This document shows positions 51,747 to 61,507 of a stretch of 64,000 nt of DNA, one piece after another (the first letter of the stretch is position 1; every line of letters starts with the position of its first letter). Under the pieces are notes generated by a model, which had not been told where the DNA came from, searched no databases, and saw nothing but the letters and a program-made list of their open reading frames with translations. Origin of the DNA: Bacteroidales bacterium (GTDB lineage: Bacteria; Bacteroidota; Bacteroidia; Bacteroidales; UBA932); contig JAHHQP010000003.1 of NCBI GenBank assembly GCA_020026355.1, positions 9,692-73,691 of the forward strand, written 5' to 3'. The position numbers were made by a program, and so were the translations under genes.

Positions 51747-52706
51747 ATGACAAGAACCATCACATTGGAAGCGATCGACCCCATCGAAATCTACGGGGCC
51801 GGAAACAAGATACTGGAGTATCTGTGCAGCTATTACCCGGACTTGAAAGTCGTTGCCCGAGGCAATGAGATCAAGCTCGAGGGTGATGAAGCCAAGATAG
51901 AAGATTTCAACGAGAAGATTCACCAGCTCATCCGGAAAAGAATGCGCAAGATGAGCCTCAACCCTTATGATGTCGAGGACCTCTTCGACACGGAAGCCTC
52001 TCCGGAGCGCTTTGATGTCGACCCTAATACCGTGATCGTGTACGGCAATGACGGAAAGCCGATCAAGCCGAGGAACCACACCCAGCAGGAGATGATCAAG
52101 GCATACCTGGAAAACGACCTGGTCTTCGCGGTCGGTCCTGCCGGTACCGGAAAGACCTACGTCGCCATTGCCCTGGCGGTAAGAGCCCTCAAGAACCGGG
52201 AAGTCAAGCGCATCGTCCTCACCCGCCCTGCCGTGGAAGCCGGCGAACGTCTGGGCTTCCTCCCAGGAGACCTCAAGGACAAGCTGGACCCTTATCTGCA
52301 GCCGCTCTATGATGCCTTAGGCGACATGATTCCGCCGAAGAAACTGCAGGAGCTCCTCGAAGAAGGCTCCATCCAGATTGCCCCATTGGCCTATATGAGA
52401 GGACGGACCTTGGAAAAGAGCTTCGTGATCCTCGATGAGGCGCAGAACACCAACATCGGCCAGCTGAAGATGTTCCTGACCCGTATGGGCCAGAATTCCA
52501 AATTCATCGTGACCGGAGACGCATCTCAGGTCGACCTGCCGAACAAGCACGAGTCCGGACTGCTGAAAGGCATCGCCTGGACCCGGAACATCAATGGCAT
52601 CAAGACCATCACCTTCAGGAACGAAGACATCGTCCGCCATCCGCTCGTATCGAAAATCGTGAAAGCCTTCGATCGAAAGGAAAGAGAAGAAGAGCAGGAA
52701 CGATAA
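51747..52706 (+). CDS. PhoH family ATPase
   Basis: A 319-residue PhoH-like ATPase/helicase of unknown precise role, linked elsewhere to RNA metabolism. It has an N-terminal KH-like segment (about 1-70), Walker A GPAGTGKTY (about 132-140), LTRPAVEAGERLGFLPGD, and Walker B VILDEAQNT (near 230), then TGDASQVDLPN. It lies 3 bases after the capA-like gene. The transcript ends at the 14-base stem terminator at 52732-52765. Confidence 0.93.
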   Translation: MTRTITLEAIDPIEIYGAGNKILEYLCSYYPDLKVVARGNEIKLEGDEAKIEDFNEKIHQLIRKRMRKMSLNPYDVEDLFDTEASPERFDVDPNTVIVYGNDGKPIKPRNHTQQEMIKAYLENDLVFAVGPAGTGKTYVAIALAVRALKNREVKRIVLTRPAVEAGERLGFLPGDLKDKLDPYLQPLYDALGDMIPPKKLQELLEEGSIQIAPLAYMRGRTLEKSFVILDEAQNTNIGQLKMFLTRMGQNSKFIVTGDASQVDLPNKHESGLLKGIAWTRNINGIKTITFRNEDIVRHPLVSKIVKAFDRKEREEEQER

Positions 52707-52731
52707 AGCAAATGAAAACAGGCTGAAAAGA

Positions 52732-52765
52732 AAGCGCCGGACCCTCTCTACAGGGTCCGGCGCTT
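52732..52765. terminator. Bidirectional terminator between phoH and the TPR gene
   Basis: A perfect 14-base stem (AAGCGCCGGACCCT, 52732-52745, with AGGGTCCGGCGCTT, 52752-52765) around a 6-base loop. The plus-strand T tract is weak, but the stem is long and lies between convergent genes. Confidence 0.88.
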
Positions 52766-52790
52766 ATTGTCTTGTCGTCTAACGGAACGA

Positions 52791-54107
52791 TCAGCCTTTG
52801 AACAGCTCATTGTATTTGTCATACAGTGGCTTGTAGGTAGCCTCGTCTTTGGAGATCAGACGGTAGTAGATATTCTTGAGGTACTCAGCTACGGAATTCT
52901 TCAAGCTTTCGTCAGAAGTCGTGGAGTAAGCCTTCTCGAACGGCTCAACAGCCTTGATCAGTTCCGCGAAGTAGTCCTCGACCAGCTGATTGTATTTCGC
53001 GTCATCCATCTCGTTCTGTGCTTTCTCCAGAATCTCAAGTGCTGAATTGTAGAACAGGAGACCCTCACCGATATGACCGAAAGCATACTTAGGGTCAATC
53101 TGAGCACATTTGCGGTAAGCGACTACAGCTGCCTCGATCTTGCCGAGTTCCTTGTTGATGTTACCTTCTACATAATAGAGCGAAGCATTGTTCGGCTCAT
53201 TCTTCTTGGCGACATCAAGCAGTTCGAACAGACGACCTGCATCGGCATTCTCGTCAGCCAGATAATAATTGATCAGTCCGATCAGGATGCTCTGACTCTG
53301 CGGGAATTTCACGAATCCGTCCTCGAGAACCTTTCTGCTGGACTCCTTGTCTCCGAGCTGAGTGTAGATATCACCCAGTTTAGCGAAGACCTCGCCACCT
53401 TCATAATAGTAGCCATAACCCAGGCATTTCTCGAAGTATTCCTTTGCATGCTCGAAATCTTTCACCATCCATGCAGTGAAACCGGCATTGTAAAGCATAG
53501 TCGTATCCACTTTGCAGAGCGGCTCTGTCAGTGCAGCTTCATAAGCGGCCGCGAATTTCTCGCTGGCAGTCTTGAAGTCACCAAGAGTGTACTTGTTCAT
53601 ACCCTCTGTGATATATCTGCTGGAGATTCCCTCGATACCGTTCTTCAGATCTTTAGACTTCTTATGCTTCACATCCAGTTCATAAGCTTTCTTGTAAGCC
53701 TCCATAGCCTTGACCAATGCATCTGGTACAGGGTATTTGAGGACATCTACCATGAACAGCACATTGTTCTGGTTGAAATAAAGTTCCTTGTCATTGTAGA
53801 TTTCCTTCGTACATGGCTGGCCTTCAAGCGTCACCTGCTCGACCTTCTTCACTTTCTGCTTGCCGAGAAGAAGCTGGAGATCCGTCTTGTTCATGTTCAT
53901 CATGATTCCGCTCTGAGGAGCATCGTAAGCCTCCACATAGCATTTGGCAAGTTTCAACCATGTTGCGGTCTTAGCGGCCTTCTTCGGATTCTCTGTTGCT
54001 GCTTCCGCAGACTTCACTGCTGCGACAGCCTGCTGGTTAGCAGGATTCTGTGCATATGCAAAAGACATTGTACATACCAATGCGATTGCGAGGAGAATTT
54101 TTTTCAT
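52791..54107 (-). CDS. Exported tetratricopeptide repeat protein
   Basis: A 438-residue protein with a signal sequence (AYAQ near residue 20) and repeated TPR-type helix pairs (for example LGDFKTASEKFAAAYEAA, AEVFAKLGDIYTQLGD, YYVEGNINKELGKIEAAVVA). It is probably periplasmic or outer-membrane associated and mediates protein contacts. It lies 27 bases downstream of gyrA, an association I recognise from other Bacteroidales, so co-transcription with gyrase is likely. The function is unknown. It converges on phoH over a shared terminator. Confidence 0.85.
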   Translation of the reverse strand: MKKILLAIALVCTMSFAYAQNPANQQAVAAVKSAEAATENPKKAAKTATWLKLAKCYVEAYDAPQSGIMMNMNKTDLQLLLGKQKVKKVEQVTLEGQPCTKEIYNDKELYFNQNNVLFMVDVLKYPVPDALVKAMEAYKKAYELDVKHKKSKDLKNGIEGISSRYITEGMNKYTLGDFKTASEKFAAAYEAALTEPLCKVDTTMLYNAGFTAWMVKDFEHAKEYFEKCLGYGYYYEGGEVFAKLGDIYTQLGDKESSRKVLEDGFVKFPQSQSILIGLINYYLADENADAGRLFELLDVAKKNEPNNASLYYVEGNINKELGKIEAAVVAYRKCAQIDPKYAFGHIGEGLLFYNSALEILEKAQNEMDDAKYNQLVEDYFAELIKAVEPFEKAYSTTSDESLKNSVAEYLKNIYYRLISKDEATYKPLYDKYNELFKG

Positions 54108-54134
54108 ATCGTTCGACTAGTTTAATGTTGTTAT

Positions 54135-56675
54135 TTATTCTTCTGATGTAGTAGTTCCTTCTTCAACGGCGGATTCCCCTTCAGCGACGGCCGGAGATTC
54201 ATCTTCCTCCTGCTTGCCTACAGCTGAAACCGCAGCGATGGCATCTCCTTCCTTGATGTTGATCAAAGTGACACCCTGTGTCGCTCTATGTGCAAGTTTG
54301 ATACCATCCACAGCCATTCGGATCGTCAGACCGGATTTATTGATGATCATGAGGTCATCTTCATCCGTCACGTTCTTGAGCGCGACAAGATCACCGGTCT
54401 TCTCGGTGATGTTCAATGTCTTCACACCCTTTCCGCCACGATTGGTCTTCCTGTACTCATCAATGTTGGTACGCTTTCCGAAACCATTCTCGCTGACGAC
54501 AAGCACCGTATGTGCCTCTGCATCCTCGGCCGTCGGATCATAGCTGATCATGCCTACGACCTCGTCATCCTCGTCGATGCTGATACCGCGCACACCGGAA
54601 GCGGTTCTTCCGAGCGGACGGGCATCCGTCTCATCGAAACGGCAGCATCTGCCCTTACGGCCAGCCAGCAGGATCTCGCAGGATCCGTTGGTCATGACAG
54701 CCTCGAGCAGTTCATCTCCCTCCTTGACGGTGACAGCGATGACACCATTGGTTCTAGGTCTTGAATAAGCCTCCAGTGAAGTCTTCTTGATGATACCCCT
54801 CTTGGTACCGAGGACAATGTAGTTGTTGTTGATGTAGTCCTCATCTTTGAGCGACTTGACATTGATATATGCCTTGATCTTGTCATCCGGCTCGATGTTG
54901 ATGACATTCTGGATCGCACGCCCCTTGGAAGCACGTGAACCTTCCGGAATCTCGTACACCTTCAACCAGTAGCATTTTCCGTTCTGAGTGAAGAGCAGCA
55001 TGGTGCTGTGCATGTTCGCGATGTAGATATGCTCGATGAAATCCTCGTCGCGGGTCGCGCTTCCCTTCATGCCGACGCCACCTCTGTTCTGAGTCTTGTA
55101 TTCGGTCAATGAAGTTCTCTTGATGTAGCCGAGATGAGAGATCGTGATGACCACATCCTCATCCGCATAGAAATCCTCAGGATTGAATTCCTCCGCAGAG
55201 AGAGCGATCTCGGTACGACGCTCGTCACCATGTTTCTCCTTCATCTCGATAGTCTCGTTCTTGACGATCTCCATCTGTTTCTCATAACTGCCGAGCACCT
55301 CGATGCAGTAGTTGATGAATTTCATCAGTTCATCGTACTCCGTCTGGAGTTTCTCTCTTTCCAGTCCGGCCAGCTGACGGAGACGCATCTCGACAATGGC
55401 GGAAGCCTGGACTTCCGAGAAACCGAATCTGGCAATGATCTCGTTCTTTGCATCCTCGACGATCCTGGAAGCCTTGATGATCGCGATGATTTCATCAATG
55501 ACATCGATCGCTTTGAGAAGACCTTCAAGAATATGGGCTCTCTTCTGTGCCTTGTCGAGATCGAACTTCGTTCTCCTGACTACGACCTCATGCCTGTGTT
55601 CCACGAAATAGCGGATCAGATCCTTGAGGTTCAATGTACGCGGACGACCTTTCACGAGGGCAACGTTATTGATGGAGAAGCTGGACTGCAGCGGCGTGTA
55701 CTTGAACAAGGTGTTCAGGACCACATTCGAATTCGCATCCTTCTTCAGACGGATGACGACACGTACACCGTGCATATCCGTTTCATCATTGATATAAGCG
55801 ATTCCTTCAATCTTCTTGCTCTCTACAAGTTCGGCGATCTTCTCGATCATCTCACGCTTGTTCACCATATAAGGGATCTCTGTCACGACGATGGTCTCAC
55901 GTCCGGACTCAGAAACCTCGATTTCGGTCTTCGAACGGATCACGATGCGACCACGACCGGTCTCGAACGCATCCTTGATGCCCTGACGGCCCTGAATGAT
56001 ACCTCCCGTAGGGAAATCCGGTCCTTTGATGTAATGCATCAGTTCCTCGACCGTGATCTCAGGATTATCGATATAGGCGCAGATCGCGTCGCAGCATTCG
56101 GAAAGATTGTGCGGAGCCATGTTCGTCGCCATGCCGACTGCGATACCGGATGAACCGTTCAGCAGCAGCAGCGGAAGCTTGGTCGGCAGCACGGTCGGCT
56201 CCTGAAGAGAATCGTCGAAGTTGTTCTGGAAATCTACCGTATTCTTGTCCAGGTCAGCCAGCACTTCATCAGAGATCTTAGCCAGCTTGGCCTCCGTATA
56301 TCGCATGGCAGCGACCGGGTCACCGTCCATGGAACCGAAGTTACCCTGACCGTAGACGAGCGGATATCTCAAACTCCACCACTGTGCCATTCTGGCCATG
56401 GCGTCATATACGCTGGAGTCACCATGCGGATGGAACTTACCGAGTACTTCACCGACGATTCTGGCTGATTTCTTTGTAGAACCTGTATAATTCAGGCCGA
56501 GTCCTTCCATTCCGAAAAGCACTCTCCTGTGTACCGGTTTCATTCCGTCCCTCACATCAGGCAATGCCCTCGAAACGATGACAGACATGGAGTAGTCGAT
56601 ATATGAACTCCTCATCTGCTGGTCAATGTTGACCTGCTCGATCGTGCCTGTTTTTACGTCAACTTCATTTTCCAT
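54135..56675 (-). CDS. gyrA: DNA gyrase subunit A
   Basis: Breakage-reunion subunit of DNA gyrase. The 846-residue protein shows [39 protein letters not shown], and the catalytic Tyr in [10 protein letters not shown]. The quinolone-determining Ser and Asp (in [10 protein letters not shown]) are wild-type. C-terminal beta-pinwheel repeats include a GyrA-box-like [10 protein letters not shown]. The C-tail is Glu-rich. The gene is divergent from clpC, with overlapping promoter boxes, and precedes the TPR gene. Confidence 0.97.
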   Translation of the reverse strand: MENEVDVKTGTIEQVNIDQQMRSSYIDYSMSVIVSRALPDVRDGMKPVHRRVLFGMEGLGLNYTGSTKKSARIVGEVLGKFHPHGDSSVYDAMARMAQWWSLRYPLVYGQGNFGSMDGDPVAAMRYTEAKLAKISDEVLADLDKNTVDFQNNFDDSLQEPTVLPTKLPLLLLNGSSGIAVGMATNMAPHNLSECCDAICAYIDNPEITVEELMHYIKGPDFPTGGIIQGRQGIKDAFETGRGRIVIRSKTEIEVSESGRETIVVTEIPYMVNKREMIEKIAELVESKKIEGIAYINDETDMHGVRVVIRLKKDANSNVVLNTLFKYTPLQSSFSINNVALVKGRPRTLNLKDLIRYFVEHRHEVVVRRTKFDLDKAQKRAHILEGLLKAIDVIDEIIAIIKASRIVEDAKNEIIARFGFSEVQASAIVEMRLRQLAGLEREKLQTEYDELMKFINYCIEVLGSYEKQMEIVKNETIEMKEKHGDERRTEIALSAEEFNPEDFYADEDVVITISHLGYIKRTSLTEYKTQNRGGVGMKGSATRDEDFIEHIYIANMHSTMLLFTQNGKCYWLKVYEIPEGSRASKGRAIQNVINIEPDDKIKAYINVKSLKDEDYINNNYIVLGTKRGIIKKTSLEAYSRPRTNGVIAVTVKEGDELLEAVMTNGSCEILLAGRKGRCCRFDETDARPLGRTASGVRGISIDEDDEVVGMISYDPTAEDAEAHTVLVVSENGFGKRTNIDEYRKTNRGGKGVKTLNITEKTGDLVALKNVTDEDDLMIINKSGLTIRMAVDGIKLAHRATQGVTLINIKEGDAIAAVSAVGKQEEDESPAVAEGESAVEEGTTTSEE

Positions 56676-56717
56676 ATATTGTATTTTCTATTTTAAAATT
56701 ACCGTATACATAAACCG

Positions 56718-56745
56718 CAAAGTTACAAAAAAAATAGTAAATTTG
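56718..56745. promoter_or_regulatory. Divergent promoter boxes of gyrA and clpC
   Basis: On the minus strand TAACTTTG (56718-56725) lies 43 bases before gyrA; on the plus strand TAAATTTG (56738-56745) lies 20 bases before clpC. The boxes are so close that use of one may exclude the other. No exact -33 TTTG is seen on either side. Confidence 0.6.
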
Positions 56746-56764
56746 TGCAACTAACACGGAATTT

Positions 56765-59107
56765 ATGGAAATCAAGATCTCCAATGAACTCAACTCCATC
56801 ATCAATTTCTCACGGGAGGAAGCCATGCGTACCGGTAACTATGGAATCGGGCCGGACCACCTCTTCCTGGGAATCCTCAGACATGCCGAGAACACGGCCG
56901 TAGATGCTCTTCGGGGACTGGAGGTGGACCTTCAGGAATTCAAGGAATTCATCGACAGCCGGATCTTCACGAACCAACGGATCCCCTACTCGGAAATCGA
57001 CGGAATCACCTTTTCAAGAGGGAGCCAGAATGTCTTGAGCTTCACGATCCTGGAAGCCACGAAACTCCGTTGCAAAGAAGCGTCTTCACAGCATCTGCTC
57101 CTGGCCCTCTGCCGCAGCAGCAGCTGTTACGGGCAATCCTACCTCCGGGATGTAGGCGTCGGCTACAAGCAGGTCTACAGCTATCTGGAACAGAGCAGCC
57201 TGCTTGACGAAGATACAGCCGAAGAAAATGACGACGATAGAGAAGACACTGCACCGGAAGACAACCAGGGCACCCCGAAAATCACGATCCGAGAAATTCG
57301 AGAAACTCCGGAAGAGCAGGATTCCACCATTTCCATCGAAGAATACGGCTTCGACCTGACCAAGGCCGCTGAAGAAGGAAAGCTTGATCCGCTGGTCGGA
57401 CGTGAAGAAGAGATCCGCCGGGTGATCCAGATTCTCGGAAGGCGCAAGAAGAACAATCCGATCCTGGTCGGAGACCCGGGTGTCGGCAAATCTGCCATCG
57501 TCGAAGGTATCGCCATCAAGATCGCTAACGGTGAAGTTCCTCCTGTCCTGGACGGGAAACGACTCATCTCGCTGGACATTGCCTCCGTCGTCGCCGGCAC
57601 AAAATATAGAGGTGACTTCGAGAAACGCTTGAAAGCGATCATCGCGGAAATCTCGAAAAGGACGGATATCATCCTCTTCATCGATGAATTCCACACGATC
57701 GTAGGTGCTGGAAGCGGTTCCGGAAGCCTGGATGCCGCCAACATCCTCAAGCCGGCTCTGGCTCGAGGAGAGATCCAATGTATCGGAGCGACGACCTTGG
57801 ATGAGTTCACGAAAATCGTGGAGAAGGACGGAGCGCTGGACCGCAGGTTCCAGAAGATCATGGTCGAAGCGACCGACATCACGCATACGATCTCCATTCT
57901 CCAATCCCTCAAGACGAACTATGAGAAATTCCATCATGTGGAATATACGGATCAGGCGATAGAAGCCTGTGTCAAGATGACGGAAAGATATCTGCCGGAA
58001 CGTTGTCTGCCGGATAAAGCCATCGACGCGATGGACGAAGCAGGCTCCATGGTGCGGCTGAGAAGCCCCAAGAAGACAGGGAAAGTAACAGAAGAAGAGG
58101 TCGCATCCGTGATCTCCGGCATGACCGGCATCCCGTCCGGGAAAGTGGCGGAATCGGAAAGCAACCGGCTGCTGAACATGCAGAAGATCCTGCAGAAAAG
58201 AATCATCGGACAGGATGAAGCCATTGATCTGGTCGTGAAAGCGATACAGCGCAACCGTGCCGGCATCAAGGATCCGAACCGTCCGATCGGCACCTTCATG
58301 TTCTTCGGCCCGACAGGAGTCGGAAAGACTCAGCTGGCCAAATCACTGGCAGAATATCTCTTCGATTCGGAAGAGAACATCATCCGGCTGGACATGAGCG
58401 AATACATGGAGAAATTCACGGTTTCCAGGCTCATCGGAGCACCTCCGGGCTATGTCGGCTTCGAAGACGGCGGCCAGCTCAGCGAACGGGTCCGCAGAAA
58501 ACCGTACAGCGTCGTGCTGCTTGATGAGATTGAGAAAGCGCACCCGGACCTGTTCAACCTGCTGCTCCAGATCATGGATGAGGGAAGATTGACGGACAAC
58601 AACGGCCGGACAGTCAACTTCAAGAACACCATCCTGATCATGACCTCCAATGTCGGCAGCCGGGAAGTGGAAGAATACGGCAATGGCGTGGGCTTCAACA
58701 CCTCCAGAAAGAATGTAGAGGGCAACCGGAAAGCCGTGGTCGAGAAAGCGATCAAGCGAGCTTTTCCACCGGAATTCATCAACCGGGTGGATGAGCAGAT
58801 CTTCTTCAACACCCTCACCAAGGAAGACATCAGTGAAATCATCGACATCGAGCTGGGTGATCTGAAAGCCAGAGTCAAGGAATCCGGCTATTCAATCAGC
58901 ATCAGCCCTTCCGCCAAGAGATTCGTGGCAGAAGCCGGATACAATCCGGACTATGGTGCCAGACCGCTGAAGAGAGCGATCCAGAAATATATCGAGAACC
59001 CGGTTTCAGAGTTCATCATCACCAGCCGCGGCAAGACGGGCAAGATCAAGGTCGGTCTGTCCGAAGACAAGACAACGACGACAGTCAGCTGGAAAGACAA
59101 GGACTAA
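56765..59107 (+). CDS. clpC: ATP-dependent Clp protease ATPase subunit ClpC, without middle domain
   Basis: Hsp100 unfoldase that feeds substrates to ClpP. The 780-residue protein has an N-domain (about 1-140), an acidic linker, D1 with Walker [10 protein letters not shown] (about 236-244), and D2 with GPTGVGKTQ (about 515-523), ending with the VGFN segment that can serve as the ClpP-binding loop. Between DEAGS (424-428) and VTEEE (441-445) there are only about a dozen residues. ClpC normally has the coiled-coil M domain with a UVR motif here, roughly 60 residues longer. The gene is divergent from gyrA. The protein could instead be termed ClpA-like in architecture. Confidence 0.9.
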   Translation: MEIKISNELNSIINFSREEAMRTGNYGIGPDHLFLGILRHAENTAVDALRGLEVDLQEFKEFIDSRIFTNQRIPYSEIDGITFSRGSQNVLSFTILEATKLRCKEASSQHLLLALCRSSSCYGQSYLRDVGVGYKQVYSYLEQSSLLDEDTAEENDDDREDTAPEDNQGTPKITIREIRETPEEQDSTISIEEYGFDLTKAAEEGKLDPLVGREEEIRRVIQILGRRKKNNPILVGDPGVGKSAIVEGIAIKIANGEVPPVLDGKRLISLDIASVVAGTKYRGDFEKRLKAIIAEISKRTDIILFIDEFHTIVGAGSGSGSLDAANILKPALARGEIQCIGATTLDEFTKIVEKDGALDRRFQKIMVEATDITHTISILQSLKTNYEKFHHVEYTDQAIEACVKMTERYLPERCLPDKAIDAMDEAGSMVRLRSPKKTGKVTEEEVASVISGMTGIPSGKVAESESNRLLNMQKILQKRIIGQDEAIDLVVKAIQRNRAGIKDPNRPIGTFMFFGPTGVGKTQLAKSLAEYLFDSEENIIRLDMSEYMEKFTVSRLIGAPPGYVGFEDGGQLSERVRRKPYSVVLLDEIEKAHPDLFNLLLQIMDEGRLTDNNGRTVNFKNTILIMTSNVGSREVEEYGNGVGFNTSRKNVEGNRKAVVEKAIKRAFPPEFINRVDEQIFFNTLTKEDISEIIDIELGDLKARVKESGYSISISPSAKRFVAEAGYNPDYGARPLKRAIQKYIENPVSEFIITSRGKTGKIKVGLSEDKTTTTVSWKDKD

Positions 59108-59223
59108 GCCTGGAACTGAATATCCACCACTTCGAGATCAAGGTCATGGATCATGTCTACCAAGGTCCTGTAAGAAGGTTCAGAGGAAATGAGACTGCTG
59201 AAAAAATCTATATTCGTTTTCAT
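59104..59223 (-). CDS. Small protein of 39 residues convergent with clpC
   Basis: A 40-codon open frame starts at ATG 59223 (MKTNIDFFSSLISSEPSY) and ends [11 protein letters not shown]. The residue mix is typical of a folded short protein and the codons resemble those of neighbours. A TACCTTTG box (59263-59270, minus) lies 40 bases upstream. It overlaps the clpC stop by 4 bases on the opposite strand. No family is recognised. It may be real, or it may be an antisense to the clpC 3' end. Confidence 0.45.
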   Translation of the reverse strand: MKTNIDFFSSLISSEPSYRTLVDMIHDLDLEVVDIQFQA

Positions 59224-59262
59224 GACTGTATGGATTTAATGGTTTATCATCTTATCTTGATG

Positions 59263-59270
59263 CAAAGGTA
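59263..59270 (-). promoter_or_regulatory. -7 element before the 39-residue gene
   Basis: On the minus strand TACCTTTG matches TAnnTTTG. A TTTG is 14 bases further upstream, less than the usual 19-20. Confidence 0.4.
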
Positions 59271-59330
59271 GCCCTGCATTGTACCAAATTACAGCACAAG
59301 AGAAAATAATTCTATTTTTTTGAGAGAAAC

Positions 59331-60455
59331 ATGAAATATTCCGAAAAACTGGCCAAGGCCATTCTGGTCACCGGAGGAATCTGTCTGACTGCAGGCATCA
59401 TCTGGTATTTCAGCAACGTCATTGCATACATCGCGATCGCGGGCATCGTAGCCCTCATCGCCAAGCACATCATGAACGTGCTGAAAAAAGTCAGGATCAA
59501 GAACTGGCATGCACCGGACTGGCTGCTGACCATCTTCACCATGATTTTCCTCTATGGACTCGTCGGCTTCATTGCCCTGAAAATTTTCCCTATTTTCGGG
59601 AATACACTCAAGAACATCAGTTCCCTGGACCTTCAGTCCGTGACCTCCTCGTTCAGCATCTATGTACAGGAATTCAATCACTGGATGACCGTCCATTTCT
59701 CCGATCCCGGAGAAAGCTTCAACATCCAGTCCGTCGTGACCGGATGGATCCAGAAGCTCCTGAGCGTCGACCTGCTGACCTCCGTCACCGGTTCTGTGGC
59801 AAACTTCATGATGGATCTCGGCATCGGCCTGTTCTGCGTGATCTTCATCAGCTACTTTTTCATCAAGGACAGCAACCTGCTCTCCAACCTCATCACTTCC
59901 CTGGTCCCGGACAACTATGAACAAGGAATGAAAGAGGCGATCAACGACATTGAATACCTGCTGTCCCGCTATTTCGGTGGCATCACGGTCGAGATCACCG
60001 GCATCACGATCCTGAACTTCATCGGCCTGCACTTCATCGCCGGACTGGAATCCGACATTTCCCTGACGATCGCCGCCATCACCGGAATCTTCAATATCAT
60101 CCCGTACATCGGTCCATTGGCCGGAGGAGCCTTTGGCACCGTCATCGGACTCGTCTCGAAACTGATCGACCTCTCCACGACGACGGGAGAACTGAGCATA
60201 TGGGGCTTCATCCTGCTGCTGATCGGCATTTTCGTAGTCACCCACCTGGTAGATGTCTTCCTTTTCCAACCTTTCATCTACTCCAGCAGCATAAAAGCGA
60301 ACGCACTTGAAATATTTATTGTAATTTTGATGGCAGGAACCATCGGCGGACCGCTCGGCATGCTGGTCGCCGTACCGGTCTACACCGTCATCCGAGTGAT
60401 CGCGATCAAATTCTTCGGAGATAAGAAAGCGATCAGAGTATTGTTGAAACATTAG
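59331..60455 (+). CDS. AI-2E family membrane transporter
   Basis: A 374-residue inner-membrane protein of the AI-2 exporter/UPF0118 family with about eight hydrophobic segments. It shows the family C-terminal pattern FNIIPYIGPLAGG and, near the end, an AGTIGGPLGMLVAVPVYTVI-type segment. Characterised relatives act in autoinducer or Na+/H+ exchange; no substrate can be given. The start ATG is preceded by a T-rich run but no clean promoter box. It lies 7 bases before the hydrolase gene. Confidence 0.85.
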   Translation: MKYSEKLAKAILVTGGICLTAGIIWYFSNVIAYIAIAGIVALIAKHIMNVLKKVRIKNWHAPDWLLTIFTMIFLYGLVGFIALKIFPIFGNTLKNISSLDLQSVTSSFSIYVQEFNHWMTVHFSDPGESFNIQSVVTGWIQKLLSVDLLTSVTGSVANFMMDLGIGLFCVIFISYFFIKDSNLLSNLITSLVPDNYEQGMKEAINDIEYLLSRYFGGITVEITGITILNFIGLHFIAGLESDISLTIAAITGIFNIIPYIGPLAGGAFGTVIGLVSKLIDLSTTTGELSIWGFILLLIGIFVVTHLVDVFLFQPFIYSSSIKANALEIFIVILMAGTIGGPLGMLVAVPVYTVIRVIAIKFFGDKKAIRVLLKH

Positions 60456-60462
60456 AAAGCAT

Positions 60463-61449
60463 ATGAAGAAAAGATCATTCCTGACTTTGACGGCAATGCT
60501 GTTCGCCATTCCCTTTCTCTTCGCGGCACCAGACTCCGAAGAAGATCCGGTGAGTATTTCCGGAGATCGGGAAGCGGACGCGACTTTCGTCTATGCCCGC
60601 CGGGAAACCGGAGACCTCCTTATGGACATCTATTATCCGAGACCTGGCAGCGAGATCATGGTCAACGGCAAGAAAAGGCCGACCCTTCTCTTCGCCTTCG
60701 GAGGCGGATTCACCTTCGGAGACCGGAAGAAACCCAAAGATATCATCTGGTTCAATGAAATGGCCAGAAGAGGCTATACCGTCGTATCCATCGACTACCG
60801 CCTGGGGCTGAAAGGAATGAAGGCACCGACCGGTTTCGCCGTCATCAAGGCCTATGACCGTTCGATTCACCTCGTTGTGGAAGACATCTTCGCAGCGACC
60901 AACTTCCTCCTGAAAAATGCAGAAGATCTCCAGATCGATCCGAAGAATATCGTCCTGGCCGGTTCATCAGCCGGAGCCATCAGCGCTCTTCAGGCAGACT
61001 ACGAACTTTGCAACAGGACTTCCTGGGCCGCCGTCCTCCCGGAAGATTTCCACTACGCCGGAGTCATTTCCTTCGCAGGGGCTATCCTGTCCATGGAGGG
61101 CCGCCCGAACTACCGGAAATCAGAACCTGCTCCAACTCTCCTGATCCACGGAACGAAAGACAAGGTCGTCACCTACAAGCAGACCCGATTCTTCAACGTC
61201 GGTTTCTTCGGGAGCGACAAGCTGGCCAAGCGCTTCAAGCATTTCCACTACAACTACAGCATCGTACGCTATGAAGGAAACGGCCATGAAATCGCCAATT
61301 CGGAAATGCTGAACCTGGAAGTTATGGAAGATTTCATCATCAGCAACATCATGGAAGGGAAAAAGAAGATCACCGATGCCCTCATCAGTCATCCGGGCAT
61401 CGAGAAAGGAAATACCTGCACGAACCGCAAGCAACTGTACGAAGAATAG
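60463..61449 (+). CDS. Exported alpha/beta hydrolase
   Basis: A 328-residue protein with a signal sequence (LFAAPDS near residue 20). It has the alpha/beta hydrolase fold: an oxyanion-hole segment FAFGGGFTFGDR (about 78-89), the nucleophile motif GSSAGA (near residue 168), the acid in HGTKDKVV, and the His in GNGHEIA. It resembles esterase/acyl-hydrolase families rather than a named enzyme. The substrate is unknown. It directly follows the AI-2E gene. Confidence 0.82.
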   Translation: MKKRSFLTLTAMLFAIPFLFAAPDSEEDPVSISGDREADATFVYARRETGDLLMDIYYPRPGSEIMVNGKKRPTLLFAFGGGFTFGDRKKPKDIIWFNEMARRGYTVVSIDYRLGLKGMKAPTGFAVIKAYDRSIHLVVEDIFAATNFLLKNAEDLQIDPKNIVLAGSSAGAISALQADYELCNRTSWAAVLPEDFHYAGVISFAGAILSMEGRPNYRKSEPAPTLLIHGTKDKVVTYKQTRFFNVGFFGSDKLAKRFKHFHYNYSIVRYEGNGHEIANSEMLNLEVMEDFIISNIMEGKKKITDALISHPGIEKGNTCTNRKQLYEE

Positions 61450-61467
61450 CAGAAAACCGCACACACT

Positions 61468-61483
61468 TTCAGGCGCACCTGAA
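61468..61483. repeat. Inverted repeat in the hppA leader
   Basis: TTCAGG, four bases, CCTGAA (61468-61483), about 24 bases before the hppA ATG. It may be a protein-binding palindrome or a small hairpin. Confidence 0.4.
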
Positions 61484-61507
61484 CACACACACTAAAAACT
61501 AATACAT

